In this document: piece after piece, positions 1 through 8,738 of the stretch
How positions within the stretch are numbered: the stretch's first letter is position 1
How the letters are laid out: every line of letters begins with the position of its first letter
NCBI GenBank assembly: GCA_002069785.1
Contig: MWCA01000007.1
Coordinates: forward strand, 1-64,000
Source: Lentisphaerae bacterium ADurb.Bin242
GTDB taxonomy: Bacteria; Verrucomicrobiota; Lentisphaeria; Victivallales; UBA1829
Direction of reading: 5' to 3'
Length of the DNA: 64,000 bases
Program-made: the position numbers and the translations under genes
Notes under the pieces: model-generated
What the model saw: only the letters and a program-made list of their open reading frames with translations
What the model was told of the DNA's origin: nothing
Databases searched by the model: none

Positions 1-1253
1 TCGCGCTTGAGCGTGAGCGCTGCCTCGATCGTCAGCAGCTGCACGTTGATGTTGGTCATGTTCAGCGCGGCGCACTGGGCGGGCAGACGTCCGACGTAGG
101 TGCCCTGGATGCCGTTCGAGTCGACCAGACAGGGAACCTCGACCACCGCGTCGGAGGGCAGGTTTTCGATCAGTCCGTGATTCAGCACGTTTCCGCCGAT
201 CTGGAACGGTTTGTTCGTGACGATCGCGTTCATGATGCCCGAGCCGTATTCGTGGGAAAGCTGGTGCGTAAGATTGGAATGATGGGTGATCTCCTGATAC
301 TGTTTCTTCCAGTTCTTGATCTGGTTGACGCAGCGGCGCGGATACTCGTCCAGCGGAATTCCGTATTCTTCGACCAGTTCCGGATAGGCGGACTTGATCC
401 AGTAGGGGGCGTATTCGGCGTTGTGCTCGCTGGACTCGGTCACATAATAGCCGAAGCGGTTCATCATTTCCAGTCGGACCAGGTTGCCGTGTCTGTTTTT
501 TTCGGAAAGATGTCCGCGGAATTTCTTCACGGTCTTTACGCCGAGCTTGCGCATTTCGGGATAGACGTCCCGGCCGTCCCTTGTCAGTTCGAGAAGCCAC
601 GCCATGTGATTGATTCCGGCAATCTTCGCGCGGTAACCGAGGTCCGCGGCGTGAATTCCTTTGCCGTAATGCTTTTCATAGTCGTACATCCCGAAGGAGT
701 TCAGCAGCGATTCCACGCAGACCTGGACCGAATGGCAGAGGCCGACGGTCTTGACGGAAGTTCCGCGGAGCATCGCGCCGGTGAGCATCGCCATCGGATT
801 GGTGTAGTTCAGGAACCAGGCGTTCGGGCAGACTTCCTCCATGTCGTGCGCAAAGTCCAGCATGACGGGAATCGTCCGGAGGGCGCGGAAGATGCCGCCG
901 ATGCCGAGGGTGTCGGCGATGGTCTGGCGCAGCCCGTATTTTTTCGGGATCTCGAAGTCGATCACGGTCGAGGGCTCATAGCCGCCCACCTGAATGGCAT
1001 TGACCACGAAATGGGTTCCCTTGAGAGCTTTCTTCCGGTTGGCCGCGCCCAGGTATCCGGAGATCTTCGCGCGTCCCTGATTGATGTTTTTATTCAGGTT
1101 CTGCAGAACGGCCAAGGATTCCTTCAGGCGGTCCGCATTGATGTCGTACAGCGCGATTTCGGAATTCTGAAGCGATTCCCGGCACATGCAATCTCCAAGC
1201 ACGTTCTTGGCGAAAACAGTGCTGCCCGCTCCCATGAAAGTGATTTTCGGCAT
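1..1253 (-). CDS. GH4 family alpha-galactosidase/alpha-glucosidase (3' end beyond window)
   Basis: The first 417 codons of a glycoside hydrolase family 4 enzyme are present; the C-terminus lies off the left edge. The protein starts MPKITFMGAGS, the dinucleotide-binding glycine loop at residues 8-11. It then shows LNYTNPMAML, GLCHSVQ (Cys173) and GINHMAW (His216), the positions expected to hold the Mn2+/NAD+ site that drives the redox-assisted GH4 mechanism. It most resembles the cytoplasmic alpha-galactosidase/alpha-glucosidase (MelA/LplD) branch and has no signal peptide. The ATG at 1253-1251 is preceded by AGGAG six bases upstream. The exact sugar specificity cannot be read from sequence. 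It is transcribed away from rpsP. Confidence 0.9.
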   Translation of the reverse strand, partial: MPKITFMGAGSTVFAKNVLGDCMCRESLQNSEIALYDINADRLKESLAVLQNLNKNINQGRAKISGYLGAANRKKALKGTHFVVNAIQVGGYEPSTVIDFEIPKKYGLRQTIADTLGIGGIFRALRTIPVMLDFAHDMEEVCPNAWFLNYTNPMAMLTGAMLRGTSVKTVGLCHSVQVCVESLLNSFGMYDYEKHYGKGIHAADLGYRAKIAGINHMAWLLELTRDGRDVYPEMRKLGVKTVKKFRGHLSEKNRHGNLVRLEMMNRFGYYVTESSEHNAEYAPYWIKSAYPELVEEYGIPLDEYPRRCVNQIKNWKKQYQEITHHSNLTHQLSHEYGSGIMNAIVTNKPFQIGGNVLNHGLIENLPSDAVVEVPCLVDSNGIQGTYVGRLPAQCAALNMTNINVQLLTIEAALTLKR

Positions 1254-1705
1254 TGAAAACTCCTGTTGGTTGAATTTCCTGATTTTCAGGTTGACGGTTA
1301 CTATAAATTCCGTTCTGAAAAATGAAAGCGGTTTTTCCGGGAAAGAATGGAAACGATGTGCTTTGTGCGGTAATTTTGTGCTATTTTCAAATCCTCCGCG
1401 ATTCGCTCCGGAAGGGAGTTTTCCACAAGGCCGGACGCCATGAAAACGCATTCCGCCGCGCATTGCGCACAGGGGAGAATCCTCTTCCCGATTCCTCCGC
1501 CGGAGAGAATTTTTCAAAAAAAAGACCCTTCCTGCAAAAAAAAAGGAACAAAGACTTGAATTTCAACGGAAGTTTGCTATATTAGTTGTCTTTATGTCGC
1601 CAATTGTGATTCCTTGTCGCGGCGGCAAAAAAGAAAACAGGGGCGGAACGGAAGGAACCGTTTCTGCCGGATTATAAACAGGATGAGTATAAGGTAAAAT
1701 CCACA
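1254..1705. other. Intergenic region between the GH4 gene and rpsP
   Basis: This 452-bp divergent spacer holds the rpsP promoter (1556-1583) and an approximately 115-nt rpsP leader. A possible but weak promoter for the GH4 gene lies on the minus strand near 1295-1320. No convincing additional gene or RNA was seen; the short plus-strand frames here are low in coding character. Confidence 0.5.
1556..1583 (+). promoter_or_regulatory. Sigma-70 promoter of the rpsP operon
   Basis: TTGAAT (1556-1561), a 16-bp spacer and TATATT (1578-1583). Transcription would start near 1590, giving a leader of about 115 nt before rpsP. Confidence 0.65.
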
Positions 1706-2011
1706 ATGGTCAAAATCAGACTGAAAAAGACAGGTGCGAAGAACTGGATCAGCTTCCGGGTGGTTGCAACGGATATCCGTTCCTCCCGCGACGGCTACAC
1801 CCTCGAAACCCTCGGATTCTACGATCCGAGACAGAGCAACGAAAAACTCGACGTCGAGCGGACCGAATACTGGATTTCCCAAGGTGCGCAGATGAGTGAA
1901 ACCGTGGCGGATATCTACAAGCGCGCCAAAGAAGGAAAATCCAAAGTTCGCGGTGTGGCGGATCCTTATTCCAAAAAGAAAAATTTTAAAAAGGAAGCGG
2001 CCAAAGCCTGA
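1706..2011 (+). CDS. rpsP: 30S ribosomal protein S16
   Basis: Small-subunit ribosomal protein S16 (101 aa), which binds 16S rRNA early in 30S assembly. The N-terminus MVKIRLKKTGAKNW and the following VATDIRSSRDG and LGFYDPR segments are the S16 core. A lysine-rich tail ends the protein. It is the first gene of the conserved rpsP-khpA-trmD-rplS operon. The SD is weak (AAGG about 11 nt before the ATG). Confidence 0.97.
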   Translation: MVKIRLKKTGAKNWISFRVVATDIRSSRDGYTLETLGFYDPRQSNEKLDVERTEYWISQGAQMSETVADIYKRAKEGKSKVRGVADPYSKKKNFKKEAAKA

Positions 2012-2112
2012 GGACAGCCCGCAACGGCTGCGTTCACCGCTTCCCCCGGTGAGAATATTCGACGGGAGGCGGATACGTTCAGGAGGCCCTGTTCCTGCGG
2101 AGATTTGTTACC

Positions 2113-2463
2113 GTGGTTATCAAGGCATTAATGAAGTTTTTCGGTGCCGGTTCGGAAAAAACCGAAGAGAAGGCTTCCGCTCCGTCCCATGAAGCATCCG
2201 GAAACGCCGGCCGTCCCGTCAGCGTGAAGGATCTGGAAGGCTTCGTGGATTATGTGGTCAAGGCGCTGGTCGACTATCCCGACGAAGTACAGGTCACCAC
2301 CAAAACGGAAGGCGATGACAAAGTCATCTGGATCACATGCAAGAAGGAAGACACCGGCAAGATCATCGGCAAGAAAGGGAAAACCATCATCGCGTTGCGC
2401 GCCCTGGTCGCCGGTGCGGCCGGAAGAATGCAGAACCGTGTGAAAGTGGAGGTGGCGGACTGA
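2113..2463 (+). CDS. khpA: KH-domain RNA-binding protein KhpA
   Basis: A single KH-domain RNA-binding protein of the KhpA/YlqC family, normally encoded between rpsP and trmD, as here. The KH core is at the C-terminus, with the GxxG loop visible as IIGKKGKTI. KhpA proteins are usually about 76-80 aa; this one has roughly 35 extra N-terminal residues rich in Ser, Glu and Ala that are probably disordered. Two starts are possible: GTG at 2113, or ATG at 2131, which has AAGG five bases upstream and looks slightly better placed. The gene ends at a TGA that overlaps the proposed trmD start codon. Confidence 0.85.
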   Translation: MVIKALMKFFGAGSEKTEEKASAPSHEASGNAGRPVSVKDLEGFVDYVVKALVDYPDEVQVTTKTEGDDKVIWITCKKEDTGKIIGKKGKTIIALRALVAGAAGRMQNRVKVEVAD

Positions 2464-3161
2464 GACTTCGTATTGACATCATCACCCTTTTTCCGGAAAT
2501 CTTTTTCGGCCCGCTCGGCTCCAGCATCGTGGGAAGGGCCGTCAAGGAAAACCGGGTGTGCATCAATACGGTCAATCTCAGGGACTTCACCCATGACAGC
2601 CGGCAGACGGTGGATGACAAGCCCTTCGGAGGCGGCCCGGGAATGCTGATGAAGCCCGAACCCCTCTTCGAAGCGGTGGAATCTTTGAAAACAAAAAACT
2701 CGACGGTGATTCTGACCGGTCCGCGCGGAGAACGGTTCTCCCAGAAAATCGCGGCGGAACTGGCCCGGGAAAGCCATTTGATTTTTATTTGCGGACATTA
2801 TGAAGGCGTGGATGAACGGGTCCGGACCCATCTCGCGGATCGCGAACTTTCGATCGGAGACTATGTCCTGACCAGCGGAAACCTTCCCGCCATGGTCATG
2901 TGCGATGCGGTGGTCAGGCTTCTGCCCGGCGCCCTCGGATGCGGCGATTCGGATGCGGATGAATCGTTTTCCGCCGAATCCGGATTCCTCGAATATCCGC
3001 AATATACGAGGCCCGCGGAGTTCCGCGGGTGGAAGGTGCCGGAGGTGCTGCTTTCCGGCAACCATGCGCTGATCGAAAAATGGCGCAGGGACGAGGCGTT
3101 TCTGGAGACATTGAAGAACCGCCCGGACCTGCTGAAAAAGGAATTGAAATCGGAGGATTGA
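2460..3161 (+). CDS. trmD: tRNA (guanine-N1)-methyltransferase TrmD, apparent CTG start
   Basis: TrmD methylates N1 of G37 in tRNAs using SAM and prevents +1 frameshifting. The trefoil-knot SAM site is clear ([21 protein letters not shown]), followed by [15 protein letters not shown] and LLPGALG. The protein must begin near [15 protein letters not shown], but there is no ATG, GTG or TTG at that point in this frame. The best start is CTG at 2460-2462, seven bases after GGAGG (2448-2452) and overlapping the khpA stop as CTGA. This gives 233 aa, close to the usual TrmD length, and implies translational coupling to khpA. Confidence 0.9.
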   Translation: MRLRIDIITLFPEIFFGPLGSSIVGRAVKENRVCINTVNLRDFTHDSRQTVDDKPFGGGPGMLMKPEPLFEAVESLKTKNSTVILTGPRGERFSQKIAAELARESHLIFICGHYEGVDERVRTHLADRELSIGDYVLTSGNLPAMVMCDAVVRLLPGALGCGDSDADESFSAESGFLEYPQYTRPAEFRGWKVPEVLLSGNHALIEKWRRDEAFLETLKNRPDLLKKELKSED

Positions 3162-3165
3162 GAAT

Positions 3166-3516
3166 ATGAACGTGATCGACAAAATCGAAAAATTGCAGTG
3201 CCGGCAGGACATTCCGGAATTCAATGTCGGCGACACCGTCAGAGTCTACAACAAGATCGTGGAAGGCAGCAACGAGCGCATCCAGCTCTTCACCGGCGTC
3301 GTCATCGCACGCAAAGGCAAGGGCATCTGCGAGATGTTCACCGTCCGCCGGGTTTCCTTCGGCGTCGGCGTTGAAAAAGTTTTCCCCCTTCATACGCCCC
3401 GCATCGAGAAAATCGAAGTGGAGCGCAAAGGCCATGTCCGCCGCGCAAAGCTTTATTATCTGCGCGACAAGATCGGCAAAAGCGCGAAGGTCAAGGAAAA
3501 GAAGTACAAAGAGTAA
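3166..3516 (+). CDS. rplS: 50S ribosomal protein L19
   Basis: Large-subunit protein L19 (116 aa), located at the 30S-50S interface. Diagnostic segments are [50 protein letters not shown] and [16 protein letters not shown]. The SD GGAGG overlaps the end of trmD, so the two genes are likely translationally coupled. Confidence 0.97.
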   Translation: MNVIDKIEKLQCRQDIPEFNVGDTVRVYNKIVEGSNERIQLFTGVVIARKGKGICEMFTVRRVSFGVGVEKVFPLHTPRIEKIEVERKGHVRRAKLYYLRDKIGKSAKVKEKKYKE

Positions 3517-3532
3517 GTTCCGGGGGTTTTTC

Positions 3533-4228
3533 ATGCCCTCGCGGAAACAAAAGCGGACGGAATCCAATCCGGAAAAACGGACCGCTTTTTTTGAACTCCT
3601 CGCCTATGAGAAGATTCAATGGGACGAGGGGTTTTCTTTTGTCGCAGGAGTCGACGAAGCCGGACGCGGCTGCATGGCGGGTCCCGTGGTCGCCGCCGCC
3701 GTCGTTTTCACCGATCCGGAAAAAATCCCCGAAGGGATCAACGATTCCAAACAGCTCACGCCCGAAAAACGGATGGAGCTTCGTGAAAAACTGCTGGCCG
3801 AACCCTCGGTCCTCTGGGCCGTGGCCGAAGTTTCCCCGGAAGAGATCGACCGCATCAATATTCTCCGGGCAACCTGGAAAGCCATGGCAACGGCTCTTTC
3901 CCGGCTTCCGAAAATCCAGTTCGCGCTCGTGGATGGAAATCCTGTGCGGGGACTGCCCGTTCCCTCCCGCTCGATCGTGAAGGGGGACGCCCGTTCTCTT
4001 TCCATCGGCGCCGCCAGCATCCTGGCGAAAACGCACCGCGACCTTTACATGGAAGAAATCGCGAAACAATATCCGCAGTATTCGTTTGAAATCCACAAGG
4101 GATACTGCACGAAACTCCACATCGAGGCGGTCGAAAAATATGGTCCCTGCCCGATTCACCGCCGGACCTTCGAGCCGGTCAAATCCATCCTGAATCCCCC
4201 GGACGCCATCCAGCCGGACCTGTTCTGA
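3533..4228 (+). CDS. rnhB: Ribonuclease HII
   Basis: RNase HII cleaves RNA of RNA-DNA hybrids and single ribonucleotides in DNA. The 231-aa protein has the acidic active-site motifs AGVDEAGRG (Asp-Glu), ALVDGNP and the DARSLSIGAASILAKTHRD helix, plus GYCTKLHIEAV and GPCPIHRRTF near the end. The ATG at 3533 lies 17 nt after rplS, and the spacing suggests it is the last gene of the rpsP operon. A longer in-frame extension overlapping rplS is a shadow. The N-terminal 35 residues are basic and variable. Confidence 0.94.
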   Translation: MPSRKQKRTESNPEKRTAFFELLAYEKIQWDEGFSFVAGVDEAGRGCMAGPVVAAAVVFTDPEKIPEGINDSKQLTPEKRMELREKLLAEPSVLWAVAEVSPEEIDRINILRATWKAMATALSRLPKIQFALVDGNPVRGLPVPSRSIVKGDARSLSIGAASILAKTHRDLYMEEIAKQYPQYSFEIHKGYCTKLHIEAVEKYGPCPIHRRTFEPVKSILNPPDAIQPDLF

Positions 4229-4267
4229 ACCTGAGACATTGCGGCTCATCGGATTCAAGCTCGAAAA

Positions 4268-5020
4268 TCAGACCTCCCGGGTATTCTTACGCTGTGTTTC
4301 CAGTTTTTCCGCGTTCTCCCGGAGAAGGGAAATCACTTTTTTCCGGTCTCCGGCGTGACAACGCGCCAGCGGAACCGTCAGCCCCATGGAGACAATGTTG
4401 TCTCCGGAGGCGGTCCGCACCGGAACGGCGAAAGAGACGATTTCCAGAGACGGATTCTCCATGACGGAAATTCCGTCGCGGCGGATCGCGGCGCAGGCCG
4501 CCTCGAGTTTTTCCGGGGAATCGATGTTGTTCCACTGCGGGCCGGGCATTCCTTCCTCCCGCACCACATGCGCCCGGCGTTCCGGGCTCAGACAAGCGAG
4601 CAGAATCCGCCCGGAGACACTGTGATAGAGGGAAAGGGCGGCGTAAATCTCCAGGGTGTTGACCATCAGCGACCGCTGATACTGCGCCTGCGCCAGAATG
4701 GAAACGCGGGTACCCCGCAGGGTGGCGATCACGCCCGATTCCCGGGTGTCGTCCGCCAGGGCGCGCACGGCGCCGCGCATCTGTTCCAGCGCCGGAAAAT
4801 CGAACGGGCCGCCCAGCGCCAGCTCCCGGAAATTCTCCCCGAGCTGATAGTGTCCGCAACGGGTCCGCCGGACATATCCGGGTTCAATCATGCTGCGGAG
4901 AATGTTGCAGAGGGTTCCCTTGTTCAGGGAGGTCACACGGCACAGCGCTTCCAGCGAAACCTCTCCGTCAAGACTGAGTTCCTCCAGAATCTGAAACACC
5001 CTGCCGATCACCTGGATCAT
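4268..5020 (-). CDS. IclR-family transcriptional regulator
   Basis: A 250-aa regulator with an N-terminal winged helix-turn-helix (about residues 4-60, VIGRVFQILEELSLDG ... LNKGTLCNILRSM) and a C-terminal IclR effector domain ending in IVSMGLTVPLARC and the helix before the stop. IclR proteins typically sense small carboxylic acids. The ATG at 5020 has AAGGAG about eight bases upstream. It is divergent from the aldolase/dehydrogenase pair and probably controls it as well as itself (see operator at 5061-5077). Confidence 0.9.
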   Translation of the reverse strand: MIQVIGRVFQILEELSLDGEVSLEALCRVTSLNKGTLCNILRSMIEPGYVRRTRCGHYQLGENFRELALGGPFDFPALEQMRGAVRALADDTRESGVIATLRGTRVSILAQAQYQRSLMVNTLEIYAALSLYHSVSGRILLACLSPERRAHVVREEGMPGPQWNNIDSPEKLEAACAAIRRDGISVMENPSLEIVSFAVPVRTASGDNIVSMGLTVPLARCHAGDRKKVISLLRENAEKLETQRKNTREV

Positions 5021-5041
5021 GAAAATTCTCCTTTTTCAGAC

Positions 5042-5069
5042 ACTATAGCGCGCTTCTATTATTTTACAA
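5042..5069 (-). promoter_or_regulatory. Promoter of the IclR-family gene
   Basis: On the minus strand TTGTAA (5069-5064), a 16-bp spacer and TATAGT (5047-5042). It lies about 22 bp upstream of the regulator's start codon. Its -35 element overlaps the inverted repeat at 5061-5077. Confidence 0.5.
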
Positions 5070-5077
5070 TATAAAAT
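5061..5077. promoter_or_regulatory. Candidate IclR-family operator
   Basis: Inverted repeat ATTTTA-CAATA-TAAAAT in the divergent spacer. It overlaps the regulator's own -35 and sits upstream of the aldolase promoter, a common position for an autoregulatory IclR site. It is AT-rich and may be fortuitous. Confidence 0.35.
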
Positions 5078-5100
5078 ATCGTTTTTTTATATAAAAAAAT

Positions 5101-5128
5101 TTGTTTTTCATCCGGATGGATATATGGT
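5101..5128 (+). promoter_or_regulatory. Promoter of the aldolase-dehydrogenase operon
   Basis: TTGTTT (5101-5106), 16-bp spacer, TATGGT (5123-5128). Weak match; it leaves a leader of about 30 nt before the aldolase ATG at 5164. Confidence 0.35.
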
Positions 5129-5163
5129 AATTGAAGAATCCGAAACCAAGGAGAAACAGCAAA

Positions 5164-5928
5164 ATGCAGATCAATCATCTGGAAGATTTCAGGAAAAAAG
5201 TGTCTTCGGGGAAAATTGCGGTCGGGGCGGTCGTCACCCTGTCGGACATGGCGGTCAGCGAATGCGCGGGCGACTGCGGCATGGACTTCATCTGGATCGA
5301 CGCGGAACACGCGCCGCACACGCTCGACACGATCAAGGGACATGTGACCGCGGTCCGGGGCACCGGCTGCGCCCCGTTCGTGCGGGTTTGCGACAACAAT
5401 GCCGGGATTCTCAAGCCGGTGCTCGACCTCGCTCCGGCGGGCGTCATCATCCCGATGGTCAACAGCGCGGAGGAGGCCGAATACGCCGTGGCGGCCTGCC
5501 GGTACCCCCCGAGGGGATTCCGCGGCTGCGGCGTCCGCCGGGCAACCCGCTACGGGGAAACCAACTTTTTCGATTATCTCAAATATTCCGAGTCCGAGCC
5601 GCTGGTGATCATTCAGATTGAACACATCAACGCGGTCCGCAGCCTTGACGCCATTCTTAAAGTGCCGGGCATCGACAGCATCTGCGTGGGTCCCTGCGAC
5701 CTCTCCGGCAGCATGGGCATCCTGAACCAGACGAACGATCCCGAACTCAACAAGGTGATCGACGAAATCTGCCTGAAAACGAAAAAGGCGGGAATCCTGC
5801 TCGGGACCGCCGCCGGAGGACTCCCCCGCTGGAAACAGCGCGGCGTGAACTGGATCGCCCTCGCCGGCGACTGCGGCTGCATGGCACAGGGATTCCGCCA
5901 GGTTCTCAAGGAGGCGCGCGACGTATGA
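5164..5928 (+). CDS. HpcH/HpaI-family aldolase
   Basis: A 254-aa class II pyruvate-type aldolase related to HpaI and 2-keto-3-deoxy-sugar-acid aldolases (GarL/RhmA). These cleave 2-keto-3-deoxy acids to pyruvate (or a hydroxypyruvate-type product) and an aldehyde. Visible motifs are FIWIDAEHAPHTL, PFVRVCDN, GVIIPMVNSAEEAE, the PPRGFRGCG loop, IIQIEHINAVRSLD and ICVGPCDLSGSMG, which include the metal-binding Glu and Asp. The SD AAGGAG is ten bases before the ATG. It overlaps the downstream dehydrogenase by four bases, so the two products probably act in one catabolic route. Confidence 0.88.
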   Translation: MQINHLEDFRKKVSSGKIAVGAVVTLSDMAVSECAGDCGMDFIWIDAEHAPHTLDTIKGHVTAVRGTGCAPFVRVCDNNAGILKPVLDLAPAGVIIPMVNSAEEAEYAVAACRYPPRGFRGCGVRRATRYGETNFFDYLKYSESEPLVIIQIEHINAVRSLDAILKVPGIDSICVGPCDLSGSMGILNQTNDPELNKVIDEICLKTKKAGILLGTAAGGLPRWKQRGVNWIALAGDCGCMAQGFRQVLKEARDV

Positions 5929-6836
5929 AAACAGTTCTGATTTCAGGCGGGGAAGACGCGGTGCCCGCCCCGTACCTTCAGGAAATCCGCGATGCCGGAA
6001 TCGAACTCGAATGCAAGGCTTGCACCACCGAAGACGAAGTGGTCGAATTTTCCAGGGACGCCGATCTCATCTGGATGTTCGGTCCCAACCGCGGGCTGAC
6101 CCCCGGCGCGTTGGAGCGTCTCCCGAAATGCAAGGGAATTTTCCGGAGCGGAAGCGGACTCGACGCCCTTCCCGTGGAAGCGGCGCAAAAACGGGGCATC
6201 CGGGTTTACAACACGCCCGAATCCATCGCGGAAAGCGTCGCGGAGCACGCCGTCGCGCTTCTCTTTGCGCTGGTCCGCCAGATTCCGTATTATGATGCCA
6301 GCGTCAAAGCGGGGAAGTGGGGGGCCGCCACACATATCCGCTGGCACATCTCCGGACGCACTCTCGGATTGGTCGGCTACGGGCGGATCGCCCGCGCGGT
6401 CGAACAGATGGTGAAGGGGTTCCGCATGGAGGTGATTCACTTCGACCCCATGGCGCCGGACTCCATTCCGCTGGATGAGCTCCTTGCCCGTTCAGACTAC
6501 GTTTCGCTGCACTGTCCGCTGACGCCGGAAACCCGGGGACTGTTCAACGCGGACAAGTTCAAATTGATGAAGCAAAACGCCCTGCTGGTGAATACTTCGC
6601 GCGGAGCGGTCATCAATGAAAAGGACCTGCTGGAGGCGCTCGAAAGCGGACATCTCGGCGGCGCCGCGCTGGATGTGCTGACCGATGAACCGCCCGCGGC
6701 GGACAATCCCCTGCTGCGCTGCGACAAGGTGATTCTTTCCCCGCATCTGGCGGCATTCTCGGCGGATTTCTCGAAGAATTTCTGGAGCTGTTCGGCGAAA
6801 AAGGTGATTGCCGTCCGCGACGAGTTGAAGTTGTAA
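5925..6836 (+). CDS. D-isomer-specific 2-hydroxyacid dehydrogenase
   Basis: A 303-aa NAD(P)-dependent dehydrogenase of the phosphoglycerate dehydrogenase/glyoxylate reductase type. The Rossmann loop is LGLVGYGRIARAV, and the NTSRGAVINEKDLLEAL, GAALDVLTDEPP and SPHLAA motifs carry the catalytic Arg, Glu and His. The start overlaps the aldolase stop as ATGA. The likely role is reduction of a 2-keto acid or aldehyde-acid product of the aldolase, but the substrate is inferred only from the gene pair. Confidence 0.88.
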   Translation: MKTVLISGGEDAVPAPYLQEIRDAGIELECKACTTEDEVVEFSRDADLIWMFGPNRGLTPGALERLPKCKGIFRSGSGLDALPVEAAQKRGIRVYNTPESIAESVAEHAVALLFALVRQIPYYDASVKAGKWGAATHIRWHISGRTLGLVGYGRIARAVEQMVKGFRMEVIHFDPMAPDSIPLDELLARSDYVSLHCPLTPETRGLFNADKFKLMKQNALLVNTSRGAVINEKDLLEALESGHLGGAALDVLTDEPPAADNPLLRCDKVILSPHLAAFSADFSKNFWSCSAKKVIAVRDELKL

Positions 6837-6859
6837 GACAAACTCTCCAACTTACAAAC

Positions 6860-7855
6860 TCACACTCCGCTGCCGTCGAATCCGGGAATGAAGTCCGAAC
6901 TGGCGGACTCTCCTTCCTGGACGAATCCATCCTCGATGCCGGAATCGAAAAGATACTTTTCCACCCGGTCGTATTCCTCGTCGGTGACTTTGCGGGAAAG
7001 CTCGGGAAATTCGTTCGCCCATCCGCAGGGCACATACTGGCGCATCAGGCTGAAAAGGACTTCGCCCGGACGGAACTGTTCCGCCACCCAGTCAATGACG
7101 CGGAGCGTGTTTTCCACATGATTCGGGAGAAGCAAGTGGCGGATCACCACGCCGCCGGTCATCAGACCGTCCTCCCCGATGACATACGGCCCGCGCTGAC
7201 GGAACATTTCCAGAATCCCGGCCTTCGCGACCTCGAAATAGTCCGGCGCATGGCTGTAACGGAGCGCCAGAATGTCGTCGGAATATTTGAGGTCGGGCAG
7301 ATAGACCTGAACCCTGCCTTCCAGCCGCCGCAGATTTTCGGGGATGTCGTATCCGTTGGTGTTCCAGACCACCGGAACCGGCAGGGGCTCCGCAAGACTT
7401 TCCAGGATCGCTTCCGTGAAATGAGTCGGCGTCACCAGATTGATGTTGTGGGCGCCCTGCCCGATCAGCTCAAAATAAATCTCGCGCAGACGCGCCGCGC
7501 CGATCTCCCTGCCCTGAAACCGGGAACTGATCTCATAGTTCTGACAGAAAACGCAATGGAGGTTGCACCCGCTGAAAAAAATGGTACCGGAACCTTTCGT
7601 CCCGCTGATGCACGGTTCCTCCCAGTGATGCAAAGCGGCCCGTGCCACCACCGGATTCGTACCGCAGCGGCACGCGCCGGGGCCGTCTCCGGCTTTCACG
7701 GACACAGGGCGGACCGCATTGCATTTTCGGGCACAGATGGAACAGGGTTTCATGGGTTCGGTCTCCGGAAAAAGCCGGGTGTCATTTTTTGTTTCCATCG
7801 AAAAAAAATTCGCCGGGCGACGGAAATCCGGCCGTACGGCGAACTCATGTTTCAT
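6860..7855 (-). CDS. PflX-like radical SAM protein
   Basis: A radical SAM protein of the PflX/COG1313 group (putative pyruvate formate-lyase activating-enzyme-like). The [4Fe-4S] motif CNLHCVFC is followed by QNYEIS, which is typical of this family. An N-terminal Cys cluster (CSICARKC ... CRCG) may bind metal. Later landmarks are NTNGYDIPE, VYLPDLKYSDD, GGVVIRHLLLPNH and SLMRQYVPCG. The first in-frame ATG is at 7855 but lacks an SD; the ATG at 7753 has GGAG nine bases upstream and begins MKPCSIC, so the real protein is probably 34 residues shorter. The target is unknown for the family. Confidence 0.86.
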   Translation of the reverse strand: MKHEFAVRPDFRRPANFFSMETKNDTRLFPETEPMKPCSICARKCNAVRPVSVKAGDGPGACRCGTNPVVARAALHHWEEPCISGTKGSGTIFFSGCNLHCVFCQNYEISSRFQGREIGAARLREIYFELIGQGAHNINLVTPTHFTEAILESLAEPLPVPVVWNTNGYDIPENLRRLEGRVQVYLPDLKYSDDILALRYSHAPDYFEVAKAGILEMFRQRGPYVIGEDGLMTGGVVIRHLLLPNHVENTLRVIDWVAEQFRPGEVLFSLMRQYVPCGWANEFPELSRKVTDEEYDRVEKYLFDSGIEDGFVQEGESASSDFIPGFDGSGV

Positions 7856-7881
7856 TCAACGGGACCGTTTTTCAGGAATGG

Positions 7882-8673
7882 TCAGAGCGTGCGATATGCG
7901 TCCCACTCGGGCTCATTGTCGAATATCCACCGGTAATACGGTTTCTCCGTCAGGAACTTGCCGGCATCCTCATCGACGATGACGGTGCAGTGCGGATGGA
8001 GTTGAAGCGCTGAACCGGAAACCATGGCCGTTACGGGGCCTTCGACGGATTTCGCAAGTATTTCGGCCTTTTCCTCGCCGGTGACGAGCATCAGTATCCG
8101 CTTCGCCTCAAGGATGGTACCGACGCCCATCGTAAGGGCGAATTTCGGCATGTCATTCGGGTTCTCGAAGAGCGGGGAATTCTGTGCAAACGTCGTAGGC
8201 GAGAGAGCCTTTGCACGCGTCCTGGACGCGAGGGAAGAAAGCGGCTCGTTGAATCCGATGTGCCCGGAACGGCCTATGCCGAGGAGCTGGATGTCGATTC
8301 CGCCGCATTCCACTATTTCCTTTTCATATTCGGCGCACTCGAAGGCAAGGTCGCCGGCATATCCGTTGGGGAGATGCGTATTGCGAATGTCGATGTTGAC
8401 GTGCGAGAACAAATGCTTGTTCATGTAGGAACGGTATGAATTCGGATCGGTCGGCTTGAGCCCCACATACTCGTCAAGGTTGAATGTCTTGCAGAGCGAA
8501 AAATCGAGGCCTTCGTTTTTGTGCATTTCCCCCAGCATCGCATAAAGCTTTTCCATTGTTCTTCCCGTGGCAAGCCCCAGTGTGATGCCGGGTTTTTTCC
8601 TTAGCGCGTCAGCGATAAGCCTTGCGGTAAGCATTGCCGCGCTTTCCGAGGTGGGACGAATGATGATTTCCAT
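7882..8673 (-). CDS. nagB: Glucosamine-6-phosphate deaminase
   Basis: NagB converts glucosamine-6-phosphate to fructose-6-phosphate and ammonia. The 263-aa protein has the phosphate loop GLATGRTMEKLY, the catalytic FNLDEYVGL (Asp67) and LLGIGRSGHIGFNEP with His138 and Glu143. The residue equivalent to E. coli Asp141 is Ser136. SSLASRTRAKALSPTTF and the later TMGVGTILEAKRI are also family features. The SD AGGAG is 11 bases before the ATG. It sits among other sugar genes on the same strand, consistent with amino-sugar use. Confidence 0.95.
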   Translation of the reverse strand: MEIIIRPTSESAAMLTARLIADALRKKPGITLGLATGRTMEKLYAMLGEMHKNEGLDFSLCKTFNLDEYVGLKPTDPNSYRSYMNKHLFSHVNIDIRNTHLPNGYAGDLAFECAEYEKEIVECGGIDIQLLGIGRSGHIGFNEPLSSLASRTRAKALSPTTFAQNSPLFENPNDMPKFALTMGVGTILEAKRILMLVTGEEKAEILAKSVEGPVTAMVSGSALQLHPHCTVIVDEDAGKFLTEKPYYRWIFDNEPEWDAYRTL

Positions 8674-8738
8674 TTTGCCATGACTCCTGAAGCAATTTTA
8701 AAAGTATTTATTTTGAGGGATGAAAAAGAATGGCGCAA

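Noticed and set aside
177..1256. 359-codon open frame on the plus strand
   Set aside because: It is the antisense shadow of the GH4 gene, whose own frame reads clear catalytic motifs.
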